35,721 bases of DNA, from assembly GCF_002723455.1 (NCBI RefSeq), contig NZ_PDUS01000003.1, forward strand, positions 210,029 through 245,749, written 5' to 3'. A program made the position numbers and the translations under genes. This document shows positions 27,336 to 34,026 of this stretch, piece by piece. Every line of letters starts with the position of its first letter. Within the stretch, counting starts at the first letter, position 1. The notes under the pieces were generated by a model, which saw only the letters and a list, made by a program, of their open reading frames with translations, did no database searches and was not told where the DNA came from. This DNA comes from Pseudoalteromonas sp. 3D05. Lineage in GTDB: Bacteria; Pseudomonadota; Gammaproteobacteria; Enterobacterales; Alteromonadaceae.

Positions 27336-28592
27336 ATGCCAACAACACAACCTACTATTAAGCGCCAAGCCACAAACTTAGCCAGTAATAACATCATCAA
27401 TTCTTTGCTAATGCTATTTTTCGTATGTTTTAGCCTAAATTGTTTTGCCGTAACCTCTATCAATGAGCTAAAACAACAACAGCAACACGAAATTCTATTT
27501 AATATACATGCTTACTATGTAGAAGACCTTTCGTTGCAAAGTAGCTTTAGTGATAAACGCCAATTCGAAGCACTATTAAATCAGCTTGACCCCTATTCAA
27601 AATACCTTGATGAAAATGAGCTAGACGCCCTATTTAATAGCACCAATGGGCGATACACAGGTTTAGGTATTGAAGTACAAGCCAAAGACGACCAAATTGT
27701 CATTATTAACGCACTCAACAACTCCCCTGCCCATAGCGCAGGTATAAAACAAAACGACGTTCTTCTTGCTATAAATAATCAATCAGTTGCGAATAAAGAT
27801 ATAAGCCAAGTCGCAAATATGATTTTAAAGAGTGGATCAGCGACAGTGCAGTTAAGCATTAAGCGCAACAATATTCAGCAACCTCTTAGCTTTGCGCTCA
27901 CCCGTAAAGAAATAAATATTGAAAGCGTTAAAAGCGCACTGTATGACTTTGGTGTGGGTTATATGGCCATTAATAGCTTTAGCAACCACACATTACACGA
28001 TGTTTCACGCCAGCTTGCAGAGCTTGAAAGTAACTATGGCGGAGCATTAGCAGGACTTGTGCTAGATTTACGCGATAACCCAGGTGGTACATTACAAAGT
28101 GCTGTGGCAGTTGCTGATTTATTTTTACAACATGGCACAATCGTCACCACAAAAGGGCGTTTTTATGATGCCAACCAACATTATAAAGCCAGTGCAGGTG
28201 ATATTTTAAATGACGCCCCTATCGTTGTATTGATCAACGAAAACTCGGCATCAGCCGCCGAAATACTTGCCGCAGCATTAAAAGACAACCAACGCGCTAC
28301 TTTAGTCGGCAATAAATCCTTTGGTAAAGGCTCAGTGCAATCTTTAATCCCCTTGGGTAACGGTAATACGGCTTTAAAGCTAACAACGGCTAAATACTTT
28401 TCTCCTTCAGGAAAGTCAATCGACGGAATAGGTGTTGCCCCTGACGTAGCGATTAATAAATCAACACTTTCACAAATAAATAAAGTCGCTATAATAAAAA
28501 ATGAACAAGGAAACAGCAACGGCTCGTGGTTTAGTGATAACCCAACCGATCAACAGTTATTAAAAGCAAAGCAGTTGCTTACTATGAAGTGA
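27336..28592 (+). CDS. S41-family C-terminal processing peptidase (CtpA-like)
   Basis: This is a predicted periplasmic serine protease of 418 aa. The N-terminus is cytoplasmic-like and polar (about 20 residues), followed by a hydrophobic signal segment (about 21-38). A PDZ domain spans about 105-185 and the tail-specific protease domain about 195-370. The Ser/Lys dyad is S304 (NENSASAAEI) and K331 (SFGKGSVQ). The DLRDNPGG motif is present. It lies between envC and yibQ, where E. coli has no gene; this pairing suggests a role in controlling septal murein hydrolases, which is inferred only from position. GGGGAG lies about 9 bases upstream of the ATG. Confidence 0.92.
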   Translation: MPTTQPTIKRQATNLASNNIINSLLMLFFVCFSLNCFAVTSINELKQQQQHEILFNIHAYYVEDLSLQSSFSDKRQFEALLNQLDPYSKYLDENELDALFNSTNGRYTGLGIEVQAKDDQIVIINALNNSPAHSAGIKQNDVLLAINNQSVANKDISQVANMILKSGSATVQLSIKRNNIQQPLSFALTRKEINIESVKSALYDFGVGYMAINSFSNHTLHDVSRQLAELESNYGGALAGLVLDLRDNPGGTLQSAVAVADLFLQHGTIVTTKGRFYDANQHYKASAGDILNDAPIVVLINENSASAAEILAAALKDNQRATLVGNKSFGKGSVQSLIPLGNGNTALKLTTAKYFSPSGKSIDGIGVAPDVAINKSTLSQINKVAIIKNEQGNSNGSWFSDNPTDQQLLKAKQLLTMK

Positions 28593-28628
28593 TGTAGCTT
28601 AAATAAAAAGATAATAAAAATTATAAAT

Positions 28629-29393
28629 TTGAAAAAAATACTTTTGCTAATTATGGCTATTTGTCTTTTACCTAGTTATGTACACAGTAAACAAATAGCC
28701 ATTGTGATTGATGATATTGGCAATCATCAACGCGACTTAGAAACTCTCAACCTTCCTGGTAAAATTTCGTATTCGATTTTGCCCCACACCCCGTTTTCTC
28801 AAATATTTGCACAACTAGCCAGCCAGACTAATAAAGAGCTATTACTTCATGTCCCAATGCAAGCGCTGGATCAAAGCAAAGCGCTCGGCCCTGGCGCATT
28901 AACCAACGACATGAATAAAGAGCAGTTACAAAGTACGCTTTACAATGCACTTGCAAGCCTTCCGCAAGTGAAAGGTGTTAATAATCATATGGGGTCAGAC
29001 CTAACTCAAAAAAGCACCCCGATGAAATGGACAATGGAAGTACTAAAACAGCGAGGCCTGTATTTTTTAGATAGCCGCACTACGGGGTTAAGCCAAGCTC
29101 AAAACGTAGCAAACTTATACGGAGTAGAAAATGTAGGTCGTCATGTATTTTTAGACAACATCCCCAATGAGCAGCAACTGCAATTTAGACTAGATGAACT
29201 AAAACATAAAGCCCAGCGTTATAACTTTGCCATTGCCATCGCCCACCCCTACCCTGAAACCATTGAGTTTTTATCGCGCAAACTTCCTGAGTTGGAACAA
29301 CAAGGATTTGAGCTCGTGCCGCTTTCACAACTTGTAGAGCGTAAATATATACAACTCGCACAGGCTGAATCTAAAGCAGTAAATGCAAGATAA
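28629..29393 (+). CDS. yibQ: Divergent polysaccharide deacetylase family protein YibQ
   Basis: This is a periplasmic protein of the DUF610/divergent polysaccharide deacetylase family; its substrate is unknown. It has 254 aa. The signal peptide MKKILLLIMAICLLPSYVHS is clear and dictates a TTG start at 28629: an upstream in-frame stop lies at 28590-28592 and no ATG or GTG lies between. Deacetylase-like residues D28/D29 (IVIDDIG), H74 (LLHVPMQ), H120 (NNHMGS) and a late AHPYPET motif are present. It is the last gene of gpmI-envC-S41-yibQ, before the accessory island. No terminator hairpin was seen. Confidence 0.92.
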   Translation: MKKILLLIMAICLLPSYVHSKQIAIVIDDIGNHQRDLETLNLPGKISYSILPHTPFSQIFAQLASQTNKELLLHVPMQALDQSKALGPGALTNDMNKEQLQSTLYNALASLPQVKGVNNHMGSDLTQKSTPMKWTMEVLKQRGLYFLDSRTTGLSQAQNVANLYGVENVGRHVFLDNIPNEQQLQFRLDELKHKAQRYNFAIAIAHPYPETIEFLSRKLPELEQQGFELVPLSQLVERKYIQLAQAESKAVNAR

Positions 29394-29395
29394 AA

Positions 29396-29420
29396 GGTTC
29401 TAGGTGCTAGGTGCTAGGTA
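29396..29420. repeat. CTAGGTG heptamer tandem repeat
   Basis: GGTTCTAGGTG is followed by two further CTAGGT(G/A) units directly after yibQ. Other, more degenerate copies occur near 8063 (reverse), 12793 and 16275. It marks the left border of the accessory island. Confidence 0.55.
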
Positions 29421-29451
29421 AACAGAATATAGTCCGTCGTTAAAATAATCC

Positions 29452-29484
29452 CGTAGGTTGGGTTGAGAGCAACGAAACCCAACG
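29452..29484 (+). repeat. REP-like palindrome, left copy
   Basis: GTAGGTTGGGTT...AAACCCAACG is an imperfect palindromic hairpin. An inverted copy with 29 of 33 identical bases lies at 31000-31032. The two bracket the accessory island. Confidence 0.7.
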
Positions 29485-29534
29485 ATTTAAGGTATGAGTT
29501 AATAGACAGCTTTGAGCGATGAGATGACGGCCAG

Positions 29535-29566
29535 TCTAACGCATTTTTGGACAAAAATGAGTTAGA
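29535..29566. repeat. Strong hairpin upstream of the IS remnant
   Basis: TCTAACGCATTTTT-GGAC-AAAAATGAGTTAGA is a 14-bp stem with one mismatch. It lies in non-coding DNA between the REP-like palindrome and the transposase remnant. CTAAC and GTTAG at its edges resemble attC core ends, but it is far too short for attC. Function unknown. Confidence 0.5.
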
Positions 29567-29658
29567 GACGACGGGAGGTTTTGTGCCATGATCGGTCATT
29601 GGCAAACTTTGATGTATGAAGTCAAGATTTGAGCTCTTTTGTTCCAGACCCCTTATGT

Positions 29659-29805
29659 TCCACAAAATTCAAAGACATTTATCAACGAATGATTGCAGCA
29701 GGAAAGCCTAAAAAAGTAGCCATCATTGCCTGTATACGAAAGCTTGTAGTGATAATAAATTCTATGGTGAGAGATGGTGTCATGTGGGATCCTAAAATGG
29801 TTTAA
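29659..29805 (+). pseudogene. IS110/IS1111-family transposase, C-terminal remnant
   Basis: An open frame of about 48 codons ends in TAA at 29803. It contains YQRMIAAGKPKKVAIIAC followed by RKLVVIINSMVRDG, the typical end of IS110/IS1111 transposases (FYQRL-AGK-KKVA-ACMRKLL-ILN-MVRDG). There is no credible start and the N-terminal catalytic part is missing, so this is a fragment. Its downstream end runs to within a few bases of an attC core site at 29833-29839. IS1111-attC elements are known to target attC sites. Confidence 0.8.
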
Positions 29806-29828
29806 AATTAGGATTTGGCACCATAGTC

Positions 29829-29844
29829 ACTTGTTAGGTTTAAA
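29829..29844 (-). other. Truncated attC site (R'' core) of cassette A
   Basis: On the minus strand TTTAAACCTAAC follows the last codons of the 123-aa gene. It contains the R'' consensus RYYYAAC (ACCTAAC, 29833-29839). It is complementary, but for one base, to the start of the same cassette (GCTAGGTTTAAA near 30248). The rest of the attC is replaced by the IS remnant. Confidence 0.6.
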
Positions 29845-30211
29845 ATACTGTAGCTGAAAAATAGCCAGCCCCTATACCTAAACATCCCATTGAAACCCCT
29901 CTAATTAATTTTAAAGTTTTAGATATTTTGTATATATCTTTACCTTTGAGTAATGAGTCAACAATATGGTCTTGCCCAATAATTGAAAAGAATATAGATA
30001 AACCTAAAAGCCCCAAGGTAATATAAACATCATTCCCCATTTCAACAGCCTTTAATTGTACAAGTATAATAATTGCACCAATTACGGCAGATGAAAGCCA
30101 TGCATATTGTTTTAGTAGTTCAAAATGAAGCTCTGTAGTGAGAGTTTCATTCTTTACTTTATTTTCGTTAACTGAATCTACTTCGATATTTTTTTCTTTT
30201 ACTGCTTCCAT
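29840..30211 (-). CDS. Cassette A: small membrane protein of unknown function
   Basis: I do not recognise this 123-aa protein. A charged N-terminus (about 1-30, Glu/Lys/Asn-rich) precedes three hydrophobic segments at about 36-55, 61-80 and 103-122, so an inner-membrane protein with little soluble part is likely. The stop codon abuts an attC R'' core, and the leader is only about 36 bases after the preceding attC, both typical of integron cassettes. A Glu/Lys-rich head followed by two or three helices is common among cassette proteins and some small defence-linked effectors, but no function is claimed. Base composition is more AT-rich than the neighbouring core genes. Confidence 0.75.
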   Translation of the reverse strand: MEAVKEKNIEVDSVNENKVKNETLTTELHFELLKQYAWLSSAVIGAIIILVQLKAVEMGNDVYITLGLLGLSIFFSIIGQDHIVDSLLKGKDIYKISKTLKLIRGVSMGCLGIGAGYFSATVF

Positions 30212-30243
30212 AATTAAAACAGAACTCCGATGTATGGTTTAAA

Positions 30244-30345
30244 CCTAGCGCCCTGTTAACAGGCAAAATACAGTTGGCTATAATTGGAACGAAGTGACAA
30301 AAGCCAACTGTATTTTGTCCTTGTTTAACAGCTTGTTATAAGTAA
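30244..30345 (-). other. attC recombination site between cassettes B and A
   Basis: Read on the minus strand: R'' TTACTTATAAC, spacer, L'' GTTAAACAAGG, a perfect 16-bp stem (CAAAATACAGTTGGCT at 30264-30279 with its complement at 30302-30317), L' CCTGTTAAC, then GGGCG and R' GCTAGG. L'' carries extra bases relative to L', the extrahelical-base pattern that sets attC polarity. R'' is an exact 11-base complement of the start of cassette B (GTTATAAGTAA). R' has C in place of the second base of GTTAGG, so cleavage there may be impaired. Confidence 0.8.
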
Positions 30346-30346
30346 T

Positions 30347-30640
30347 TTACTCTGACTTTTTTCTACTTGTAAATACGGTAATTAAGCCCGACAACAAAAG
30401 CCAAAATGAGATTACAACCACATAAGCTGTCACCGACTGAGGTAACGCACCAAACTCTTCGATTTTAAAGTGCGTTTCACCCATAGCTTTTGCAACACCT
30501 GTCCACAAAACTGGGATGTTTACCCAAAACAATAAAGGCAGGAATAATAAGCCAATTTTTGTTATTCCCAATATTGGGGGCAGATTAAAAATTAAAGATA
30601 TAACCAGAAAACGTTTAATTGAGAAAGTTCTAAAATTCAT
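30347..30640 (-). CDS. Cassette B: small membrane protein of unknown function
   Basis: I do not recognise this 97-aa protein. A short basic N-terminus leads into hydrophobic segments at about 11-27, 29-50 and 69-91, with a KKSE tail; it is probably an integral membrane protein. The stop codon lies one base before the attC R'' core, and the ATG lies about 31 bases after GTTATAAG at the cassette start. This compact layout is that of an integron gene cassette. No good Shine-Dalgarno is seen (AAAGGA lies about 14 bases upstream). Confidence 0.72.
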   Translation of the reverse strand: MNFRTFSIKRFLVISLIFNLPPILGITKIGLLFLPLLFWVNIPVLWTGVAKAMGETHFKIEEFGALPQSVTAYVVVISFWLLLSGLITVFTSRKKSE

Positions 30641-30663
30641 CGATGACTACAATCCTTTGATTA

Positions 30664-30718
30664 CTTATAACAGCTTTACTAGAGGACATTTTCCCTATTT
30701 TAGCGTGAAAATGTCCTT
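30664..30718 (-). other. Probable degenerate attC ahead of cassette B
   Basis: On the minus strand an 11-bp hairpin (AGGACATTTTC with GAAAATGTCCT) is followed by CTAGTAAAGCT and GTTATAAG, the putative R'. The 3' half mirrors the 5' half of the next attC (CTTATAACA-GCT-TTA-AGGACA). The 5' R''/L'' half is not recognisable, so it is probably decayed. Confidence 0.45.
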
Positions 30719-30999
30719 ATTTTATGAACTTATATTAATAACAAATAGTATAAGTGATTGCCAGTTATAAATATTATGCTTAATGGAGCTTATTTAAACA
30801 TGTGAAAAAAAGGGAAAGCATACTCTTATTATGACTAAGCTAACGCCCCCTGAATGACTGCTGCTCGCTCAAAGCCACCCTTAGAGCAATTAATTAACTT
30901 ATTTTGGGGCAGAAACGAGTTACGCCTTAACGTTTGCTCTTGGCAATTCAAAACAACCGATAATGCAAAATACAGGTGTTGGCTGATTGGGTATTTTTT
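30719..30999 (-). other. Gene-free DNA with attC-like traces
   Basis: There is no gene. On the minus strand GGGGGCGTTAGCTTAG (about 30838-30853) looks like the 3' end of an attC. At 30963-30989 (plus) GCAAAATACAG-GTG-TTGGCT...ATTGG closely repeats one arm of the attC at 30262-30287. These suggest further, eroded cassettes. Confidence 0.4.
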
Positions 31000-31032
31000 C
31001 GTTGGGTTTCGCTGCGCTTAAACCAACCTACG
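31000..31032 (-). repeat. REP-like palindrome, right copy (inverted)
   Basis: This is the inverted partner of 29452-29484 (29 of 33 bases). GTTGGGTTTCGC...AACCAACCTACG can form a hairpin. It closes the accessory island on the rpoH side. Confidence 0.7.
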
Positions 31033-31168
31033 TTGATAACTCTTAAGCGCAGCGCCTATAAATTGTTTTGTGAATAACTCACTTAAAGCTCTTTCTATCA
31101 TGTTTCACAAGAGGCAAAAAATAGCGGTGCCCACTTATGCTTATGACTTACCGCTTCCCTTTAACGCA

Positions 31169-31198
31169 AAAAGCCCCGCATTTTCATGCGGGGCTTTT
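31169..31198 (-). terminator. Rho-independent terminator of rpoH
   Basis: AAAAGCCCCGCA-N6-TGCGGGGCTTTT is a perfect 12-bp stem 22 bases past the rpoH stop, followed on the minus strand by a short T run. Confidence 0.92.
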
Positions 31199-31220
31199 AA
31201 ATTTTATACAAGGTTAAGCG

Positions 31221-32084
31221 TTAGCTCATTGCTGCTTGTAGCTTTTTCATCGCTGTTTTTTCAAGCTGACGAACACGCTCTGCTGATACACTGTACTTTG
31301 CAGCGAGCTCTTGCAAAGTAGCCTTATCATCAGACAACCAACGTGCACTGACGATGTCTTGTGAACGTTCGTCGAGTGTTTTTAATGCGCTAAACAAACG
31401 TGTATGAGACTGTTCTTGCCACTGCTGCTGTTCAACTTCTTCAGCTAAGTCGTTACTGCCGTCAGTTAAGTACTGAACTGGTGAGTAAGTGCTGCTTGGC
31501 GCGTCGTCGTTGTCGTCGCTAGTTAAATCAAAGCCCATGTCTTGGCCGCTCATGCGCGATTCCATTTCACGTACTTCTTTTTCACTTACACCTAGCTCAT
31601 TTGCTACGGTTGCTACCTCAGCTTGGTTAAACCAACCTAGGCGCTTTTTATTTTTACGCAAGTTAAAGAATAACTTACGCTGTGCTTTAGTGGTCGCAAC
31701 TTTAACGATACGCCAGTTCTTAAGCACGAATTCGTGAATTTCTGCTTTTATCCAGTGCACTGCAAATGAAACCAAACGTACGCCCACTGATGGGTCAAAA
31801 CGTTTTACTGCTTTCATCAGACCGATGTTACCTTCTTGGATCAAATCCGCTTGTGGTAGGCCGTAACCTGAGTAGCCTTTAGCGATATGCGCCACGAAGC
31901 GTAAATGAGACATGATGAGTTGCTTTGCAGCATTAAGATCGCCGTCTTCCTGTAAGCGGGTCGCCAACTCTTTTTCTTGCTCAGCCTCTAGCATAGGTAT
32001 TGTACTTACCGCTTGAAGGTAACCATCAATACTCGCGCTTTGCTGTCCAACTGTGAGTGCCATTGCGTATAAATCTTTACTCAT
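31221..32084 (-). CDS. rpoH: RNA polymerase heat-shock sigma factor sigma32
   Basis: RpoH directs transcription of heat-shock genes. It has 287 aa (E. coli 284). Region 2 includes [18 protein letters not shown] and the -10-binding [18 protein letters not shown]. The RpoH box QRKLFFNLR is present, confirming sigma32 rather than RpoS or RpoD. Region 4 ends with [21 protein letters not shown] ahead of the first ATG supports it over the internal Met8. It is downstream of ftsX with a 224-base gap holding a perfect CIRCE palindrome and a candidate promoter, so control by HrcA is likely. It ends at a strong terminator. Confidence 0.97.
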   Translation of the reverse strand: MSKDLYAMALTVGQQSASIDGYLQAVSTIPMLEAEQEKELATRLQEDGDLNAAKQLIMSHLRFVAHIAKGYSGYGLPQADLIQEGNIGLMKAVKRFDPSVGVRLVSFAVHWIKAEIHEFVLKNWRIVKVATTKAQRKLFFNLRKNKKRLGWFNQAEVATVANELGVSEKEVREMESRMSGQDMGFDLTSDDNDDAPSSTYSPVQYLTDGSNDLAEEVEQQQWQEQSHTRLFSALKTLDERSQDIVSARWLSDDKATLQELAAKYSVSAERVRQLEKTAMKKLQAAMS

Positions 32085-32117
32085 TTTTCACCTCGGTGAT
32101 AAACATTTGAAACCATC

Positions 32118-32144
32118 TTAGCACTCTTTAACCGAGAGTGCTAA
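32118..32144 (-). promoter_or_regulatory. CIRCE element (HrcA operator) ahead of rpoH
   Basis: TTAGCACTC-N9-GAGTGCTAA matches the CIRCE consensus at all 18 arm positions with the exact 9-base spacer. It ends 33 bases before the rpoH ATG and just covers the start site predicted from the promoter at 32149-32177. HrcA, if encoded elsewhere, would repress rpoH. Confidence 0.92.
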
Positions 32145-32148
32145 CTTC

Positions 32149-32177
32149 AATTTAAATCTTTTTTTCGATTGAAGCAA
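32149..32177 (-). promoter_or_regulatory. Candidate sigma70 promoter of rpoH
   Basis: On the minus strand -35 TTGCTT (32172-32177), a 17-base spacer and -10 TAAATT (32149-32154). Transcription would start at about 32142, inside the CIRCE element. Confidence 0.5.
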
Positions 32178-32248
32178 GTGATTTTTTCGATGTTTTTTAT
32201 TGTACTTTAAACGTCTGAATATGCGATGAATTCTAGCTTTGCAGAGCG

Positions 32249-32277
32249 TTAGAAAAAATCCCCAACGGTTATATTCC
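32249..32277 (-). promoter_or_regulatory. Possible sigmaE-type promoter of rpoH
   Basis: On the minus strand GGAATAT (32271-32277) and TCTAA (32249-32253), 17 bases apart, resemble the sigmaE pattern GGAACTT-N15-17-TCNAA. E. coli rpoH has a sigmaE promoter. The match is partial. The same stretch carries an 8-bp inverted repeat AGCGTTAG/CTAACGCT. Confidence 0.3.
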
Positions 32278-32308
32278 TAACGCTTTTAGTGATGATACAC
32301 ATCTAATG

Positions 32309-33295
32309 TTACACTTTATCGGGTTCTATTTCTTTAATGTAACGATTCACTGATAAGTAAGAGCCAACAAAGCCAAGTATCGTTGCTAGCAACACCAATG
32401 AACCAAACTCTGACACACTCAACCCGATTAAATCAAAGTGTGTTTGGTACACGCCCGCAACCTCAGTAACAGCTGAGCCCAGCCACCACATCATTAAAGC
32501 AACACAAATAAAGGCAAACAAGCCGCCAATGATGCCATACCAAATCCCCGTCCATAAAAAGGGCGCGTGGATAAAGGTGTTGGTTGCCCCTACAAGCTTC
32601 ATAACTTGAATTTCTTCTTTTTTATCCATGATAGATAAACGAATCGTGTTGCCAATAATCAGCGTTACTGATGTAAGTAAAAGTAATGCAATAGTAATGA
32701 CGCTTTCTTTTAATAGACTAAGTAGCGCATTGAGCCTTTCAAGCCAAGCAATGTCCAGCTTGCCAAAGTCCACCTCACGTTCTTTTTCAAGTTTTTCAAG
32801 CAATGCTCGGGCTGAATCAGCTTGGCGGTGACGGCTAGTAGGTGTGATCAAAACAACATCGGGTAATGGGTTTTCATCTAAATACTCTAGTGCTTGGCCA
32901 AAGCCTGATACTTCTTTAAATTCAACGAGTGCATTTTGCTTCGAAATAAAGGTGACTTTATCAACTTCGGGGTATAACGCTAAGCGCTTCACTAGCGTTT
33001 GTGTTTCTTGTTCGCTCATTGACTCTTTAACGAATAATGAAATTTCAGCTGCTTCTTCAAATCCGCTATTTATTTGTTGAACATTTTTAACCACTAAATA
33101 CAAGGTTGCCGGTAACGTTAAGCTTAAGCCCAGTACTGCAATCGTCATCATCGAGGCCATGGGCGTTCGCCACATCTCACCTAAACTATGAATACCTTGG
33201 CGGAAAATATTTAAAATAAAAAAATATCCAGCCGCTATAAATGATTTTTTTGCTCGTTCATTCTGGCTCTGACGCCCTTTAAATAACAAACTCAT
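32309..33295 (-). CDS. ftsX: Cell-division protein FtsX
   Basis: This is the membrane subunit of the FtsEX complex, which transmits ATP-driven changes to EnvC to activate amidases at the septum. It has 328 aa. A cytoplasmic N-terminus is followed by a first membrane segment (about 50-70), a periplasmic loop (about 72-195) and three C-terminal membrane helices. The IMDKKEEIQVMKLVGAT coupling motif is typical of FtsX. Its ATG overlaps the ftsE stop (ATGA), so translation is coupled. The EnvC partner is encoded at 26159. Confidence 0.96.
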   Translation of the reverse strand: MSLLFKGRQSQNERAKKSFIAAGYFFILNIFRQGIHSLGEMWRTPMASMMTIAVLGLSLTLPATLYLVVKNVQQINSGFEEAAEISLFVKESMSEQETQTLVKRLALYPEVDKVTFISKQNALVEFKEVSGFGQALEYLDENPLPDVVLITPTSRHRQADSARALLEKLEKEREVDFGKLDIAWLERLNALLSLLKESVITIALLLLTSVTLIIGNTIRLSIMDKKEEIQVMKLVGATNTFIHAPFLWTGIWYGIIGGLFAFICVALMMWWLGSAVTEVAGVYQTHFDLIGLSVSEFGSLVLLATILGFVGSYLSVNRYIKEIEPDKV

Positions 33296-33969
33296 AATGA
33301 CGCCTCAGCCAGTGGATCTTGACTCATACGACCCTCTTTTAAAGTCAGGCTACGATAGCGCATACGCGAGATCAGCCCTAAGTCATGGGTCGCGATTAAT
33401 ACTGTGGTGCCGTGTTTATTAAAGTCTTCAAATAAACGCAGAATATCCATAGACAACTCTGGATCTAAGTTTCCCGTAGGTTCATCGGCAAGGAGTAATG
33501 GTGGCGAATTAACAATTGCACGTGCAATACCTACTCGTTGCTGCTCACCACCTGATAATGTAGAGGGGTGACATTTTACTTTATCTAACAAACCAACTTT
33601 ATCTAAAGCGCCGTGAACGCGTTTTTCAATTTGCTTGCGGTGAGTGCCCTCGATGACCAGCGGCAGCGCTACGTTATCAAATATTGTATGGCGCTCTAAT
33701 AAGCGATGGTTCTGAAATATAATACCAATGTCACGACGAACATAAGGGATTTGTCTTGATTTAACAGCACTCAAGTCAACGCCATTGATCAATACTTTTC
33801 CTGCCGACGGACGCTCCATCAAGCTGATTAATTTAAGTAAGGTACTTTTACCAGCTCCGCTGTGGCCTGTTAAAAAAGCCAGCTCACCGGGCCTGATATG
33901 AAAGCTCACTTTTTCCAGAGCTCGGTGGCCACCTGGATATGTTTTGCTGACTTGCTGAAAATTTATCAT
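33292..33969 (-). CDS. ftsE: Cell-division ATP-binding protein FtsE
   Basis: This is the ABC-type ATPase of FtsEX. It has 225 aa. Walker A is GHSGAGKST (35-43), the Q-loop IIFQNHRLL, the signature LSGGEQQR, Walker B LLLADEPTGNLD, and the switch His is in ATHDL. GAGG upstream supports the ATG. A hairpin with a T-tract lies in the 57-base gap after ftsY, so expression relative to ftsY may be attenuated. Confidence 0.97.
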   Translation of the reverse strand: MINFQQVSKTYPGGHRALEKVSFHIRPGELAFLTGHSGAGKSTLLKLISLMERPSAGKVLINGVDLSAVKSRQIPYVRRDIGIIFQNHRLLERHTIFDNVALPLVIEGTHRKQIEKRVHGALDKVGLLDKVKCHPSTLSGGEQQRVGIARAIVNSPPLLLADEPTGNLDPELSMDILRLFEDFNKHGTTVLIATHDLGLISRMRYRSLTLKEGRMSQDPLAEASL

Positions 33970-33980
33970 TCTTATCCCTC

Positions 33981-34024
33981 AGCTAAAAAAGGCCTAAACC
34001 AATTTGATTTAAGCCCCTTTTTAA
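33981..34024 (-). terminator. Attenuator-like hairpin between ftsY and ftsE
   Basis: On the minus strand GGCTTAAA pairs with TTTAGGCC (one G.U) around about 9 bases, with A and T runs extending the stem and a T tract after it. It follows the ftsY stop directly and could terminate part of the transcripts before ftsEX. Confidence 0.6.
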
Positions 34025-34026
34025 AT

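Noticed and set aside
29534..29570. Hairpin with GTCTAAC and GTTAGAG ends as a mini attC
   Set aside because: The core motifs fit roughly, but the span of about 35 bp is too short for the R, L and stem parts of attC, and no cassette boundary lies there.
29414..29665. Minus-strand open frame of 83 codons left of the IS remnant
   Set aside because: It is built from the REP-like palindrome and hairpin repeats; such frames are commonly over-annotated.
30516..30770. Plus-strand open frame of 84 codons over cassette B and the upstream hairpin
   Set aside because: It crosses the attC-like hairpin and opposes the better-supported cassette gene; no family features.
31070..31321. Plus-strand open frame of 83 codons over the rpoH terminator
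   Set aside because: It runs through a strong terminator stem and into the rpoH 3' end antisense.
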